Shown piece after piece: positions 7,427-16,515 of a DNA stretch of 64,000 nucleotides. Position numbers and translations under genes: made by a program. Source of the stretch: Phyllobacteriaceae bacterium (GTDB lineage Bacteria; Pseudomonadota; Alphaproteobacteria; Rhizobiales; Rhizobiaceae); assembly GCA_016711085.1 (NCBI GenBank), contig JADJTR010000001.1, positions 425,893 to 489,892 of the forward strand, read 5' to 3'. The number at the start of each line of letters is the position of its first letter. Position 1 is the stretch's first letter. The notes under the pieces were generated by a model. It saw only the letters and a program-made list of their open reading frames with translations, had not been told where the DNA came from and ran no database searches.

Positions 7427-9519
7427 TCATGCGGTTGGATTTTTAAATTCGGCGAGTTTGCCGCCTCCGGCGGCGAGATCGCGCAACAACGGCGCGACGG
7501 AGAACGTACCGCGTCCCGTCGCTTCGCGCCAATGGTCGAGCCGTTCGACGATCCGCGTCAAGCCCTCCATATCCGCCCAGAACCTCGGCCCGACCTTGCC
7601 GATCGGGAACCCGTAGCCATGGACCCAGACAACGTCGATGTCCGAAGCGCGCGACGCGATGCCCTCGGCGAGGATTTTCGCAGCCTCGTTGATCATCGGG
7701 TGGAGCGTGCGTTCGAGGATTTCGCCCGGTTCGATCTGACGGCGGGCGCTTCCGGCTTGCGCCGATTTCGCCGCGACCAGCGTTTCGACATCGGGATCGA
7801 CCGTACCGGTGCGTGCGCCTTCGGCGTAGCGATAGTAACCGCGTCCGGTCTTCTGGCCGAAGCGGCCCAGCTCGCAAAGCGCATCGGCGATGACCGCCGC
7901 GCGGCCATGCGCCTTGCGGTTGGCCCAGCCGATGTCGAGGCCTGCGAGGTCGGCCATGGCGAACGGGCCCATGGGAAAGCCGAATTCGACAAAAGCGGCG
8001 TCGATTGTTGACGGAGTTGCGCCTTCGAGCAGCAGGTTTTCCAGCTCGGCCGATCGCGCCGCCAGCAGGCGATTGCCGACGAATCCGGGGCAGACGCCGA
8101 CGACGACGGGAACCTTGCCGATGCGTTTGGCCAGCGCCAGCGCCGTCGCCAGAACGTCCGGCGCGGTCTTGTTCCCGCGCACGATCTCCAGCAACTTCAT
8201 CACGTTGGCGGGCGAAAAGAAGTGCAGGCCGAGCACGTCGGCCGGCCGGCCGGTCGCCACGGCGATCGCGTCGACATCGAGATAGGAGGTGTTGGTGGCG
8301 AGGACCGCCCCCGGTTTAGCGATTTCGTCGAGGCGGGAGAAAATCGCGCGCTTGACGGCGATGTCCTCGAACGCCGCCTCGATGACCAGATCCGCCTCGC
8401 CCAGCGCCTCGTAACGGATCGTCGGCGTCATCAAGGCAAGCCGCCGGTCGCGTTCGTCCGGCGCCAGCGCGCCGCGCGCGACGGACGCATCGTAGTTGGC
8501 GCGGATGCGGGCCATGCCGCGCGCCGACGCCTCTTCGTTCGCCTCGACGATGGCGACGGGAACACCGCCGGCGGCAAGCGCCATGGCGATGCCGCCGCCC
8601 ATCGTGCCGGCGCCGACGACGCCGGCTGAACGCAGGGCGCGCGGAATGATGTCCGGCCCGATTCGGGGAATTTTCACCGCTTCGCGTTCGGCGAAGAACA
8701 GATGGCGTTGCGCCCGCGACTGGTCCGAGGCGAGGAGCGCAAAAAAAGCGGCGCGCTCGGCGGCGAGCGCGTCATCGAACGGCAATGTGAGCGCGTTGCG
8801 CACGGCTTCGGCGCAAGCTCTCGGCGCGTCAAGGCCACGGACCTTTTTCAGCAGCGCCGCCACCTCGGCGTCGATGCCGTCGAGATCGGCGCGCGCCTGA
8901 AACAGCTTCTCTTCCCGGTCGCGCACCCGTCGCGCCGGCTCTTCGGCGACCGTCGCCTGATCGGCGAACGCGATCGCGTTGGCCAGAAGATCGGCGTCGA
9001 AGACCTCGTCGACAAGCCCGTCGGCAAGCGCTTGCGATGCGGCGACCGGATCCCCGGAGACGATCATCCGGAGCGCTTTGGACGCGCCGACCAGGCGCGG
9101 CAGGCGCGCTGTGCCGCCGGCGCCCGGCAGCAGGCCGAGCTTGACTTCCGGCAAACCGAGTTTCGCCGAGACGAGGGCGACCCGCCACGAACAGCCGAGC
9201 GCCAGTTCCAGCCCGCCGCCGAACGCCGCGCCATGAATGGCGGCGACCGTCGGCTTGCCGGCGTTTTCCAGCGCCGCGATCAGGTCGGGAAGATGCGGTC
9301 GCTCGGGCGGTTTGCCGAATTTCCTGATGTCCGCCCCGGCGACGAAGGTGCGCCCGGCGCAGGCAATGACGATGGCCGCGACAGCGCGGTCGGCCGAAAG
9401 CGCAAGTATGGCGTCATGGAAAGGCTTGCGCACTGAAGCCGACAACGCGTTGACCGGCGGATTGTCGATGGTGACGACCGCGATCCGCCCTGGCGCGAGA
9501 CGGTGACCGGCTCAGCCAT
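7427..9519 (-). CDS. pimF: Fused enoyl-CoA hydratase/3-hydroxyacyl-CoA dehydrogenase, PimF-like (frameshifted near N-terminus)
   Basis: About 697 residues. The N-terminal crotonase domain has FVAGADIRKFG and GAAFGGGLELAL, the oxyanion-hole motifs. The C-terminal NAD+ 3-hydroxyacyl-CoA dehydrogenase has GVVGAGTMGGGIA and LGLHFFSPA with its catalytic histidine. The natural start is ATG 9519 (MAEPVTVSR). The frame then breaks at about 9490-9500: the residues RIAVVTIDNPPVNAL are encoded in the frame of the main body, so one base appears to be missing. Total length fits exactly if one base is restored. It is the promoter-proximal gene of the pim-like operon, and a perfect palindrome lies 50-67 bases upstream of the start. 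Confidence 0.86.
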
Positions 9520-9568
9520 GGCGGGCTTCGGCGCGCGCGCCGGCATCGTCATCCGCTCCTCCCTTCGG

Positions 9569-9586
9569 ACATACTACCGAGTATGT
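9569..9586. promoter_or_regulatory. Perfect 18-bp palindrome (TetR-type operator) upstream of pimF
   Basis: ACATACT-ACCG-AGTATGT is a perfect 7-4-7 inverted repeat in the 183-base gap between the pimF-like gene (minus) and ccdA (plus). Size and symmetry are typical of TetR-family operators that control acyl-CoA metabolism. It lies 50-67 bases before the pimF start. No regulator gene is adjacent, so the cognate repressor is probably encoded elsewhere. Confidence 0.65.
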
Positions 9587-9702
9587 TGGAAGGGTTCGCC
9601 ATCGTCAATCGCGAAAGCGTGACGATGCGCCGCCCGCCGCGCACTGGCGGCGCGACGTGTGGCCGGATATGGAACGCGCGGGCAATACCGGAGCGCCAAA
9701 GC

Positions 9703-10467
9703 ATGGACGTGACGATCTGGGGCGCGTTTCTCGCCGGGTTGATATCCTTCGTCTCGCCCTGCGTGCTGCCGATCGTGCCGCCCTATCTGGCATGGATCGC
9801 CGGGCTGTCGTTCGAGGAATTGCAACACGCCGACGAGAATCGCGGCCGCACCGGACGGTTGCTCGCTTCGTCGCTCGCCTTTGTCCTCGGCTTTTCCACC
9901 GTATTCATCGCGCTCGGCGCCTCGGCCTCGGTTTTCGGCCAGGCGATGCGGCGCATGCTGGCCTGGACGGTCAATGTTTTCGGCCAGGACATCTCGGTGA
10001 TGGGGGCGGTCGCCGGACTGATCATCATCGTTTTCGGCCTGCATTTTTTGGGCGTCTTCCGTATCGGCCTGCTCTACCGCGAAGCGCGTGTGCAGGTGCA
10101 GAACAAGCCGGCCGGGCTTGTCGGCGCCTATCTGCTCGGCATCGCCTTCGGCTTCGGCTGGACGCCATGCATCGGTCCTGTGCTCGCCGCCATCCTGTTC
10201 GTCGCCGGTTCGGAGGATACGGTGGCCCGCGGGGCCGGCCTGCTCGCCGTCTATTCCGCCGGCCTCGGCGTGCCATTCCTCATCGCCGCCGCCTTCGCCG
10301 GCCGGTTCCTGAAATTCTCCGCCGGCTTCAAGCGTCACATGGACAAGGTCGAAAAGGCCATGGGCGCGCTGCTCGTGTTGACCGGGCTGATGTTCATCAC
10401 CGGCAAGATGGCCGACGTGTCGTTCTGGCTGCTGGAGACGTTCCCGTTCCTGCAGAAGATCGGCTGA
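9703..10467 (+). CDS. ccdA: Cytochrome c biogenesis protein CcdA (thiol:disulfide transporter)
   Basis: This 254-residue inner-membrane protein has six hydrophobic segments and the two CcdA redox cysteines, in SPCVLPIVPPYL (first helix) and in GWTPCIGPVL (fourth helix). CcdA moves electrons from cytoplasmic thioredoxin to periplasmic thiol proteins used in cytochrome c maturation. ATG 9703 is chosen because the protein then starts MDVTIWGAFLAGLISFVSP, as in homologues. It stands alone between two unrelated operons; no thioredoxin-like partner is next to it. Confidence 0.93.
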   Translation: MDVTIWGAFLAGLISFVSPCVLPIVPPYLAWIAGLSFEELQHADENRGRTGRLLASSLAFVLGFSTVFIALGASASVFGQAMRRMLAWTVNVFGQDISVMGAVAGLIIIVFGLHFLGVFRIGLLYREARVQVQNKPAGLVGAYLLGIAFGFGWTPCIGPVLAAILFVAGSEDTVARGAGLLAVYSAGLGVPFLIAAAFAGRFLKFSAGFKRHMDKVEKAMGALLVLTGLMFITGKMADVSFWLLETFPFLQKIG

Positions 10468-10482
10468 CGCGCAACGCGCGTC
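10466..10482 (+). terminator. Short GC hairpin at the end of ccdA
   Basis: GACGCGC-AAC-GCGCGTC forms a perfect 7-bp stem with a 3-base loop that begins on the ccdA stop codon and is followed by a short T-containing stretch. It could act as a weak terminator before the downstream flavoprotein gene, but lacks a clean U-tract. Confidence 0.4.
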
Positions 10483-10546
10483 GCATTTCCGGCTTCCCGG
10501 TCTGGCGACGCCGTCCTAGGCTGCCTTTGTCAACGGGAGGAGCATC

Positions 10547-13003
10547 ATGGCGGGACGGTTGCCGGCGCAAGCCGACGTGGTCATCATCGGCGGCGGCGTC
10601 GTCGGTTGCTCGATCGCCTATCACCTGACGAAAATCGGCGTCGCCAATGTCGTGGTGCTGGAGCGCAAACAGCTGACCTGCGGCACCACCTGGCACGCCG
10701 CCGGCCTTGTCGGCCAGCTCCGCGCCACCCGCAACCTGACCGAACTCGCCAAATACACCACCGCGCTGTTCGAAGGCCTCGAAGCCGAAACCGGCCAGGC
10801 GACCGGTTTCAAGCAGAACGGCTCGGTTTCGATTGCGCTGACCGAGGGACGGCTGGAGGAATTGAAGCGCGGCGCCTCGATGGCGAAAAGCTTCGGCCTC
10901 GCCGTCGACGTGATCACGCCGACCGATATCGCAGCCCGCCTGCCGCATTACGCCATGGACGGCGTGGTCGGTGGCGTCTTCCTGCCCAAGGACGGGCAGG
11001 TGAACCCCATCGACGTCACCCAGGCGCTCGCCGCCGGCGCGAAAATGCGTGGAGGCAAGGTGTTCGAGAACGCCCTGGTCACGCGCATTCTCGTCGACAA
11101 CGGCCGCGTCGCCGGCGTCGAGACGGCGGAAGGGACCATCCGCGCCGACAAGGTCGTCATCGCCGCGGGCCTGTGGTCGCGCGACCTCGGCCGGACCGTC
11201 GGCGTCGATATCCCGCTGCATGCCTGCGAGCATTTCTACATCGTCACCGAGCCGGTCGCCGGATTGCCGCGCGACATGCCCGTGGTGCGCGTCACCGACG
11301 AATGCACCTACTACAAGGAGGACGCCGGCAAATTGCTCGTCGGGGCCTTCGAACCGGTGGCGAAACCCTGGGGCATGGATGGCGTTCGCGCCGATTTCGC
11401 CTTCGATACCCTGCCGGAGGACATGGACCATTTCGAGCCGATCCTGGCGTCGGCGATTTCACGCGTGCCGCTGCTGGAAAGGGCCGGAATCCAATTGTTC
11501 TTCAACGGGCCCGAGAGCTTCACCCCCGACAACCGCTACCATCTCGGCGAGACGCCGGAGGTGCGCCACCTGTACGTGGCCGCCGGCTTCAATTCGATCG
11601 GCATCCAGTCGTCGGGCGGCGCGGGGCTGGTGCTGGCCCAATGGATCAAGGCCGGCCATGCGCCGATGGACGTCAACGGTATCGATATCCGCCGCATCGC
11701 GCCGTTCCAGTCGGCCAGGCGCTATCTGCGCGACCGCGTCACCGAAAGCCTCGGCCTGCTCTACGCCATGCACTGGCCGTACCGGCAAGCGGAGACGGCG
11801 CGCGGCGCGCGGCGCTCGCCGTTTTTCGAGCAGACCAAGGCGCTGGGCGCCGTGTTCGGCGAGGTCAATGGCTGGGAGCGGCCGAACTGGTATGCGCGGG
11901 GCGGCGTCAAGCCGGAATACGACTACGCCTATGGCCGCCAGAACTGGTTTTCCTGCGCGCAAGCCGAAGCCGACGCGCTGAATAACGACGTGGTCTTTTT
12001 CGAACAATCGTCGTTCTCGAAATATCTGGTCGAGGGCCGCGACGCGGCGAAGGCGCTAAACCGCATCAGCGCCAACGCCATCGACGGTCCGGTCGGCAAG
12101 ATCGTCTACACGCAATGGCTCAACCCGCGCGGCGGCATCGAGGCCGATCTGACGGTGACGCGGCTCGACGAGAACCGTTTCCTCGTCGTCACGGCCGCCG
12201 CCGCGCAGCGCCGCGACATGGCCTGGCTGCAACGCCATTTGCCCGCCGCCGCCTGCGCCGCCGTCGACGTCACCTCGGGCCTGCCGATGCTGTCGATCAT
12301 GGGGCCGAAGGCGCGGAAGCTGCTGGAAAAACTGTCCGGCGAGGACTTGTCGAATGCGGTCCTGCCTTTCGGCTGGTCGCGCGAAATCGAGATCGGCTAC
12401 GCCCGCGTGCGCGCCAGCCGCATCACCTATGTCGGCGAACTTGGCTACGAACTCTACATCCCGGCCGAATTCGCCGCCCATGTGTTCGAGCGGCTGATGG
12501 AAGCGGGCGCGGAATTCGGCCTGACCCCGGCCGGGATGCACACGATGAACAATGCCCGCATGGAGAAGGCCTATCGCCATTGGGGCCACGACATCGCCGA
12601 CGAGGACACGCCGCTCGAAGCCGGCCTCGGTTTCGCCGTTGCGTGGGACAAGCCCGGCGGCTTCATCGGCCGCGAGGCGCTGCTGGCGCAGAAGGCTAAG
12701 GGCAAACTGACCAAGAGGCTCGTCGCCGTCGCGTTGAACGACGCCTCGGACGCCGCGCCGCTGCTCTATCACGAGGAGCCGCTGATCCGTGACGGTCAGC
12801 TGGTCGGGGCGATCACCTCCGGCGCCTGGGGCCACCGGATCGGCCGCTCGCTCGGCCTCGGTTATGTCAATTGTCCGGAAGGCGTGACGAAGGACTGGCT
12901 GGCGTCGGGAAGGTGGGAAGTCGAGGTGGCTTGGGCGCGGCGCCCGGTGACGGTGCAACTTGAGCCGTACTACGATCCGAAGGGGGAGCGGGTGAGAGGG
13001 TAG
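10547..13003 (+). CDS. FAD-dependent dimethylglycine/sarcosine dehydrogenase-like protein with GcvT domain
   Basis: This 818-residue protein has an N-terminal D-amino-acid-oxidase-type FAD domain (IIGGGVVGCSIAYHL, residues 13-27; CGTTWHAAGLVGQLR, where dimethylglycine and sarcosine dehydrogenases bind FAD covalently). A middle FAO_M linker follows, then a C-terminal aminomethyltransferase (GcvT) fold that binds tetrahydrofolate (NARMEKAYRHWGHD, GFIGREAL). Such enzymes remove N-methyl groups from dimethylglycine, sarcosine or related methylated amines and pass the carbon to tetrahydrofolate. GGGAGGAG lies 4-11 bases before ATG. Flanking genes do not fix the substrate, so the exact methylamine is open. 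Confidence 0.85.
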   Translation: MAGRLPAQADVVIIGGGVVGCSIAYHLTKIGVANVVVLERKQLTCGTTWHAAGLVGQLRATRNLTELAKYTTALFEGLEAETGQATGFKQNGSVSIALTEGRLEELKRGASMAKSFGLAVDVITPTDIAARLPHYAMDGVVGGVFLPKDGQVNPIDVTQALAAGAKMRGGKVFENALVTRILVDNGRVAGVETAEGTIRADKVVIAAGLWSRDLGRTVGVDIPLHACEHFYIVTEPVAGLPRDMPVVRVTDECTYYKEDAGKLLVGAFEPVAKPWGMDGVRADFAFDTLPEDMDHFEPILASAISRVPLLERAGIQLFFNGPESFTPDNRYHLGETPEVRHLYVAAGFNSIGIQSSGGAGLVLAQWIKAGHAPMDVNGIDIRRIAPFQSARRYLRDRVTESLGLLYAMHWPYRQAETARGARRSPFFEQTKALGAVFGEVNGWERPNWYARGGVKPEYDYAYGRQNWFSCAQAEADALNNDVVFFEQSSFSKYLVEGRDAAKALNRISANAIDGPVGKIVYTQWLNPRGGIEADLTVTRLDENRFLVVTAAAAQRRDMAWLQRHLPAAACAAVDVTSGLPMLSIMGPKARKLLEKLSGEDLSNAVLPFGWSREIEIGYARVRASRITYVGELGYELYIPAEFAAHVFERLMEAGAEFGLTPAGMHTMNNARMEKAYRHWGHDIADEDTPLEAGLGFAVAWDKPGGFIGREALLAQKAKGKLTKRLVAVALNDASDAAPLLYHEEPLIRDGQLVGAITSGAWGHRIGRSLGLGYVNCPEGVTKDWLASGRWEVEVAWARRPVTVQLEPYYDPKGERVRG

Positions 13004-13127
13004 GCCCCGCCCTTCACCTCCCCCTCGTGGGCAGTTCGCCGCGAAGCGGCGGGCGGCTCCCGCCTTTCCCGATTGCGCACCGCCGCCGCCGGGTCTAACC
13101 AGAAGCAAATCGCACGGAGACCAAATC

Positions 13128-14309
13128 ATGGCCGAATTGGCCCCCTTCGTCTGGGACGATCCCTTCCTTATCGAGGATCAGCTGAGCGAGGACGAGCGCA
13201 TGATTCGCGACGCGGCGAAAGCGTTTGCGCAGAGCGAACTCGCGCCGCGCATCGAGGACGCCTATCTCCACGAAAAGACCGATCCGGATCTTTTCGCGCT
13301 GATGGGCGGGGCCGGCTTGCTCGGCGTCACCGTGCCGGAGGACTATGGCTGCGCCGGCGCGAACTATGTCTCTTACGGGCTGGTGGCGCGCGAGGTCGAG
13401 CGTGTCGATTCGGGCTACCGTTCGATGATGAGCGTGCAGTCATCGCTCGTCATGTTTCCGATCCACGCTTACGGCTCGGAGGCGCAGCGACGCAAATACC
13501 TGCCCGGCCTCGGGCGCGGCGAACTGATCGGCTGCTTTGGCCTGACCGAGCCGGAGGCCGGCTCCGATCCCGGCGGCATGAAAACCAGAGCCGAGAAGAT
13601 CGACGGCGGCTGGCGGTTGACCGGCGCCAAGACGTGGATTTCCAACGCGCCGATCGCCGATGTTTTCGTCATCTGGGCCAAGGATGGCGACGGCGTCATT
13701 CGCGGCTTCGTGCTGGAAAAGGGCATGAAAGGTCTCACCGCGCCGAAGATCGAGGGCAAGCTCAGCCTGCGCGCATCGATCACCGGCGAAGTGGTGATGC
13801 AGGGCGTCGAGATCTCCGACGATCACCTGCTGCCCAACGTTAGCGGCCTGAAAGGCCCGTTCGGCTGTTTGAACCGCGCCCGCTACGGCATCTCCTGGGG
13901 CGTCATGGGCGCGGCCGAGGACGCCTGGCATCGCGCCCGCCAATACGGCCTCGACCGCAAGCAGTTCGGCAGGCCGCTCGCCGCCACGCAGTTGTTCCAG
14001 AAGAAGCTCGCCGACATGCAGACCGAAATCGCGCTCGGCCTGCAGGCGAGTTTGCGCGTCGGCCGGCTGATGGACGAGGGCAGGTTCGCGCCCGAGATGA
14101 TCAGCCTCGTCAAGCGCAACAATTGCGGCAAGGCGCTCGATATCGCCCGTCAGGCCCGCGACATGCATGGCGGCAACGGCATCCAGATCGGCTATCATGT
14201 CATGCGCCACGCGCAGAACCTCGAAACGGTCAACACCTACGAGGGCGCGCACGACGTGCACGCGCTGATCCTCGGCCGGGCGCAGACCGGCATCCAGGCG
14301 TTCTTCTGA
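13128..14309 (+). CDS. gcdH: Glutaryl-CoA dehydrogenase
   Basis: This 393-residue acyl-CoA dehydrogenase has the glutaryl-CoA dehydrogenase marks: DPFLIEDQLSEDERMIRDAA at the N-terminus, FGLTEPEAGSDPGGMKTRA in the flavin region, and the catalytic-base block NTYEGAHDVHALILGRA with Glu372. The enzyme oxidises and decarboxylates glutaryl-CoA to crotonyl-CoA and CO2. It is followed after 4 bases by a class III CoA-transferase that can make glutaryl-CoA from glutarate. Glutaryl-CoA is also what a pimelate beta-oxidation operon, such as the one at 3.9-9.5 kb, would release. The 124-base gap upstream contains a short GC hairpin but no clear promoter. Confidence 0.92.
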   Translation: MAELAPFVWDDPFLIEDQLSEDERMIRDAAKAFAQSELAPRIEDAYLHEKTDPDLFALMGGAGLLGVTVPEDYGCAGANYVSYGLVAREVERVDSGYRSMMSVQSSLVMFPIHAYGSEAQRRKYLPGLGRGELIGCFGLTEPEAGSDPGGMKTRAEKIDGGWRLTGAKTWISNAPIADVFVIWAKDGDGVIRGFVLEKGMKGLTAPKIEGKLSLRASITGEVVMQGVEISDDHLLPNVSGLKGPFGCLNRARYGISWGVMGAAEDAWHRARQYGLDRKQFGRPLAATQLFQKKLADMQTEIALGLQASLRVGRLMDEGRFAPEMISLVKRNNCGKALDIARQARDMHGGNGIQIGYHVMRHAQNLETVNTYEGAHDVHALILGRAQTGIQAFF

Positions 14310-14313
14310 GATC

Positions 14314-15447
14314 ATGAAGCCGCTCGCCGGACTGAAGGTCGTCGAACTGGCCCGCATCCTCGCCGGTCCGTGGATCGGCCAGACGCTGGCCGATCTCGGC
14401 GCCGATGTGATCAAGGTCGAAAGCCCCGAGGGCGACGACACGCGCAAATGGAGCCCGCCTTTCATCGAAAGCGAGGGCTCGGCCGCCTATTTTCACGCCT
14501 GCAACCGCGGCAAGCGTTCGGTCGTCGCCGATTTTTTGACCGGGGAGGGCAGGGAACTCGTGCGGCGGCTGGCCCTCGACGCAGACGTATTGATCGAAAA
14601 TTTCAAGGTCGGCGGGCTGAGCAAATACGGGCTCGATTTCGCCACGCTTTCGGCCGCCAATCCGCGCCTGATCTATTGCTCGGTCACCGGCTTCGGCCAG
14701 GACGGCCCTCGCGCCGGCGAGGCGGGCTATGATTTCATGATCCAGGGCCTTTCCGGCATCATGGATTTGACCGGCGAGCCGGAGCGCGAGCCGCAGAAGA
14801 TCGGCGTCGCCTTCGCCGACATCTTCACCGGACTCTATGGCGTCATCGCCATCCAGGCGGCGCTGATCGAGAGGGCGAAAACCGGCAAGGGCGCGCAAGT
14901 CGACATGGCGCTGATGGACGCGATGACCGGTGTGCTCGCCAACCAGGCGATGAATTTCCTTGCCTCGGGCGTTTCGCCCAAACGCCTCGGCAACGCCCAC
15001 CCGAACATCGCGCCCTACCAGACGCTGCCGGTCGCCGACGGCTTCTTCATCATCGCGGTGGGCAACGACCGCCAGTTCGCCAGCTTCTGCGCGCTGATCG
15101 GCCTGCCCAGCCTGCCGTCTGACGCGCGATTTGCTTCCAACGCGGCGCGGGTGAAAAACCGGCCGGCGCTTTCCGGCCTGTTGGCTGAAAAAACCGCGGG
15201 TTGGAAACGCGACGAATTGCTGGCCGCGCTCGCCAAGGCGTTCGTTCCCGCCGGCCCGATCAATTCGGTGGCGCAGGCGCTGGCCGACCCGCAGATTGTG
15301 CACCGGGCGATGAAAATCATGCCCGGCGGCGTGCCCGGCATGCGCACCCCTATCGTCATCGATGGCAAGGCGACGGCGAGCCACCGGCGCGCCCCGCGCC
15401 TTGGCGAGCACACCGCCGAAATCCGCGCCGAACTGGGCCTGGCATGA
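14314..15447 (+). CDS. CaiB/BaiF class III CoA-transferase, probably succinyl-CoA:glutarate CoA-transferase
   Basis: This 377-residue family III CoA-transferase starts KPLAGLKVVELARILAGPW. Asp169 in VAFADIFTG aligns with the catalytic aspartate of formyl-CoA transferase, which forms the aspartyl-CoA anhydride. NFKVGGLSKYGLD and CSVTGFGQDGP are further family blocks. Coupling to gcdH (4-base gap) suggests the acceptor is glutarate with succinyl-CoA as donor, as in the SUGCT group. The stop overlaps the next start (ATGA at 15444-15447). The acceptor is inferred from the neighbour; other dicarboxylates are possible. Confidence 0.85.
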   Translation: MKPLAGLKVVELARILAGPWIGQTLADLGADVIKVESPEGDDTRKWSPPFIESEGSAAYFHACNRGKRSVVADFLTGEGRELVRRLALDADVLIENFKVGGLSKYGLDFATLSAANPRLIYCSVTGFGQDGPRAGEAGYDFMIQGLSGIMDLTGEPEREPQKIGVAFADIFTGLYGVIAIQAALIERAKTGKGAQVDMALMDAMTGVLANQAMNFLASGVSPKRLGNAHPNIAPYQTLPVADGFFIIAVGNDRQFASFCALIGLPSLPSDARFASNAARVKNRPALSGLLAEKTAGWKRDELLAALAKAFVPAGPINSVAQALADPQIVHRAMKIMPGGVPGMRTPIVIDGKATASHRRAPRLGEHTAEIRAELGLA

Positions 15448-16508
15448 GCCTGCCCGGCGACAAGCGGCGGATCGAATGGGACCGCGGTTCGGCGGAAGTG
15501 TGGGCGCTGTCCGGGGCAATTCATCGGCTCGAACTGGCGCTGCCCGACGGTCGCCCGATCCGTCCGCTCGCCGAGGCGCCATGGCAAGGCGAAAATGAAA
15601 CGACGAGCGACGCAACGATCCCGCCGCATCTGCGCTTTCTCGGCGGCGAATGGCCGTGCGTGCCGTTCGGACGAACGGACATCGATCCGGTCGCGCATGG
15701 GTACGGGACGGATAATGTTTGGGCGTTCGGGAGCGGCGCCGGTGACATCGAAGGCGATAAAACAGCAACCTCCACCCCCGACCCCTCCCCTCAAGGGGGA
15801 GGGGAGACCAGCGCCCTTCCCCCCTCCTCCTTGAGGGGAGGGGTCGGGGGTGGGGGTCACGAAGTCACCGGAATTACCCTCTCCATCGCCTACCCCTCCA
15901 ATCACCCGATCGCCCGCCTGACCCGCACCATCCGTGGCGTTGCGGGCGAAGCCCGCGTCGATTTTGCGCTGACCGTCGAAGCCCGCGCCGCCTGCACTCT
16001 GCCCGTCGGCCTGCACCCGATCCTCGCATTGGGAAAACCGGGGGAAGTCGTCCGCGTCGCCGGTGTTTTCGGCCATGGCGAGACCTTTCCCATCGTCTTC
16101 GAGCCGGGCGTGTCCCGCCTTGCGCCGGCGGCGCGGTTTTCCGCGATGGCCGCCTTGCCGCTCGCCGCCCGCGGCGCGGTTTCGTTCGGCGCGCTGTTGA
16201 ACGAAACCACCGAGGAAGCCTTTCAATTGTTCGGCGTCGACGGCGCGTTGCGCGTTGCCTTTCCCGATTCCGGATACGCTGTCCGCCTCAACTGGAACCC
16301 GGTCGACTTTCCGACCTGCCTGTTCTGGCTGTCGACCGGCGGGCGGCTGAACAAGCCGTGGAACGGTCGTTTCCGCGGGTTCGGCGTCGAACCGCTCAAT
16401 GCCGGCTTCGCCGAAAAAAACGGCGCCGGCGTCATTGCCGGCGGGCGATCCTTTCTTGCCGGCGAAAGCTGGACGACACACTATGCGCTCGCGATCGAAC
16501 CCCTGTGA
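15444..16508 (+). CDS. Aldose 1-epimerase-like protein carrying an in-frame palindromic insert
   Basis: This 354-residue protein resembles aldose 1-epimerases (galactose mutarotase fold); LPVGLHPIL, LNWNPVDFPTCLFWLSTGG and the GESWTTHYALAIEPL end are typical. The start ATG overlaps the stop of the CoA-transferase. Residues around 110-140 (PDPSPQGGG... to ...GGVGGGG) are low-complexity and not part of the fold. They are encoded by an 82-base inverted repeat that has landed in frame between strand regions. It is followed closely by the D-lyxose isomerase-like gene and a kinase, so a role in sugar anomer interconversion is likely. Whether the insert harms the protein is unknown. Confidence 0.75.
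   Translation: MSLPGDKRRIEWDRGSAEVWALSGAIHRLELALPDGRPIRPLAEAPWQGENETTSDATIPPHLRFLGGEWPCVPFGRTDIDPVAHGYGTDNVWAFGSGAGDIEGDKTATSTPDPSPQGGGETSALPPSSLRGGVGGGGHEVTGITLSIAYPSNHPIARLTRTIRGVAGEARVDFALTVEARAACTLPVGLHPILALGKPGEVVRVAGVFGHGETFPIVFEPGVSRLAPAARFSAMAALPLAARGAVSFGALLNETTEEAFQLFGVDGALRVAFPDSGYAVRLNWNPVDFPTCLFWLSTGGRLNKPWNGRFRGFGVEPLNAGFAEKNGAGVIAGGRSFLAGESWTTHYALAIEPL
15772..15853. repeat. GC-rich palindromic repeat element inserted in frame in a gene
   Basis: Two perfect 24-base inverted arms lie at 15772-15795 and 15830-15853; they begin CCACCCCCGACCCC and end GGGGTCGGGGGTGG. The 34-base loop itself contains G-runs followed by C-runs, so the element can fold almost end to end. Elements of this type (translated as TPDPSPQGG and similar) are scattered through many alphaproteobacterial genomes. 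Here it sits inside an open frame without breaking it, like the protein-coding palindromic elements of Rickettsia. Confidence 0.85.
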
Positions 16509-16515
16509 GGCTCCG

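Noticed and set aside
8005..9436. Plus-strand open frames opposite the pimF-like gene
   Set aside because: Shadow frames; the minus strand has complete hydratase and dehydrogenase motifs.
13004..13127. C-rich stretch with GCCGC-GAA-GCGGC after the flavoprotein gene as a second copy of the palindromic element
   Set aside because: It shares only C-richness with the 15.8-kb element; the arms are short and different, so it is at most a small hairpin.
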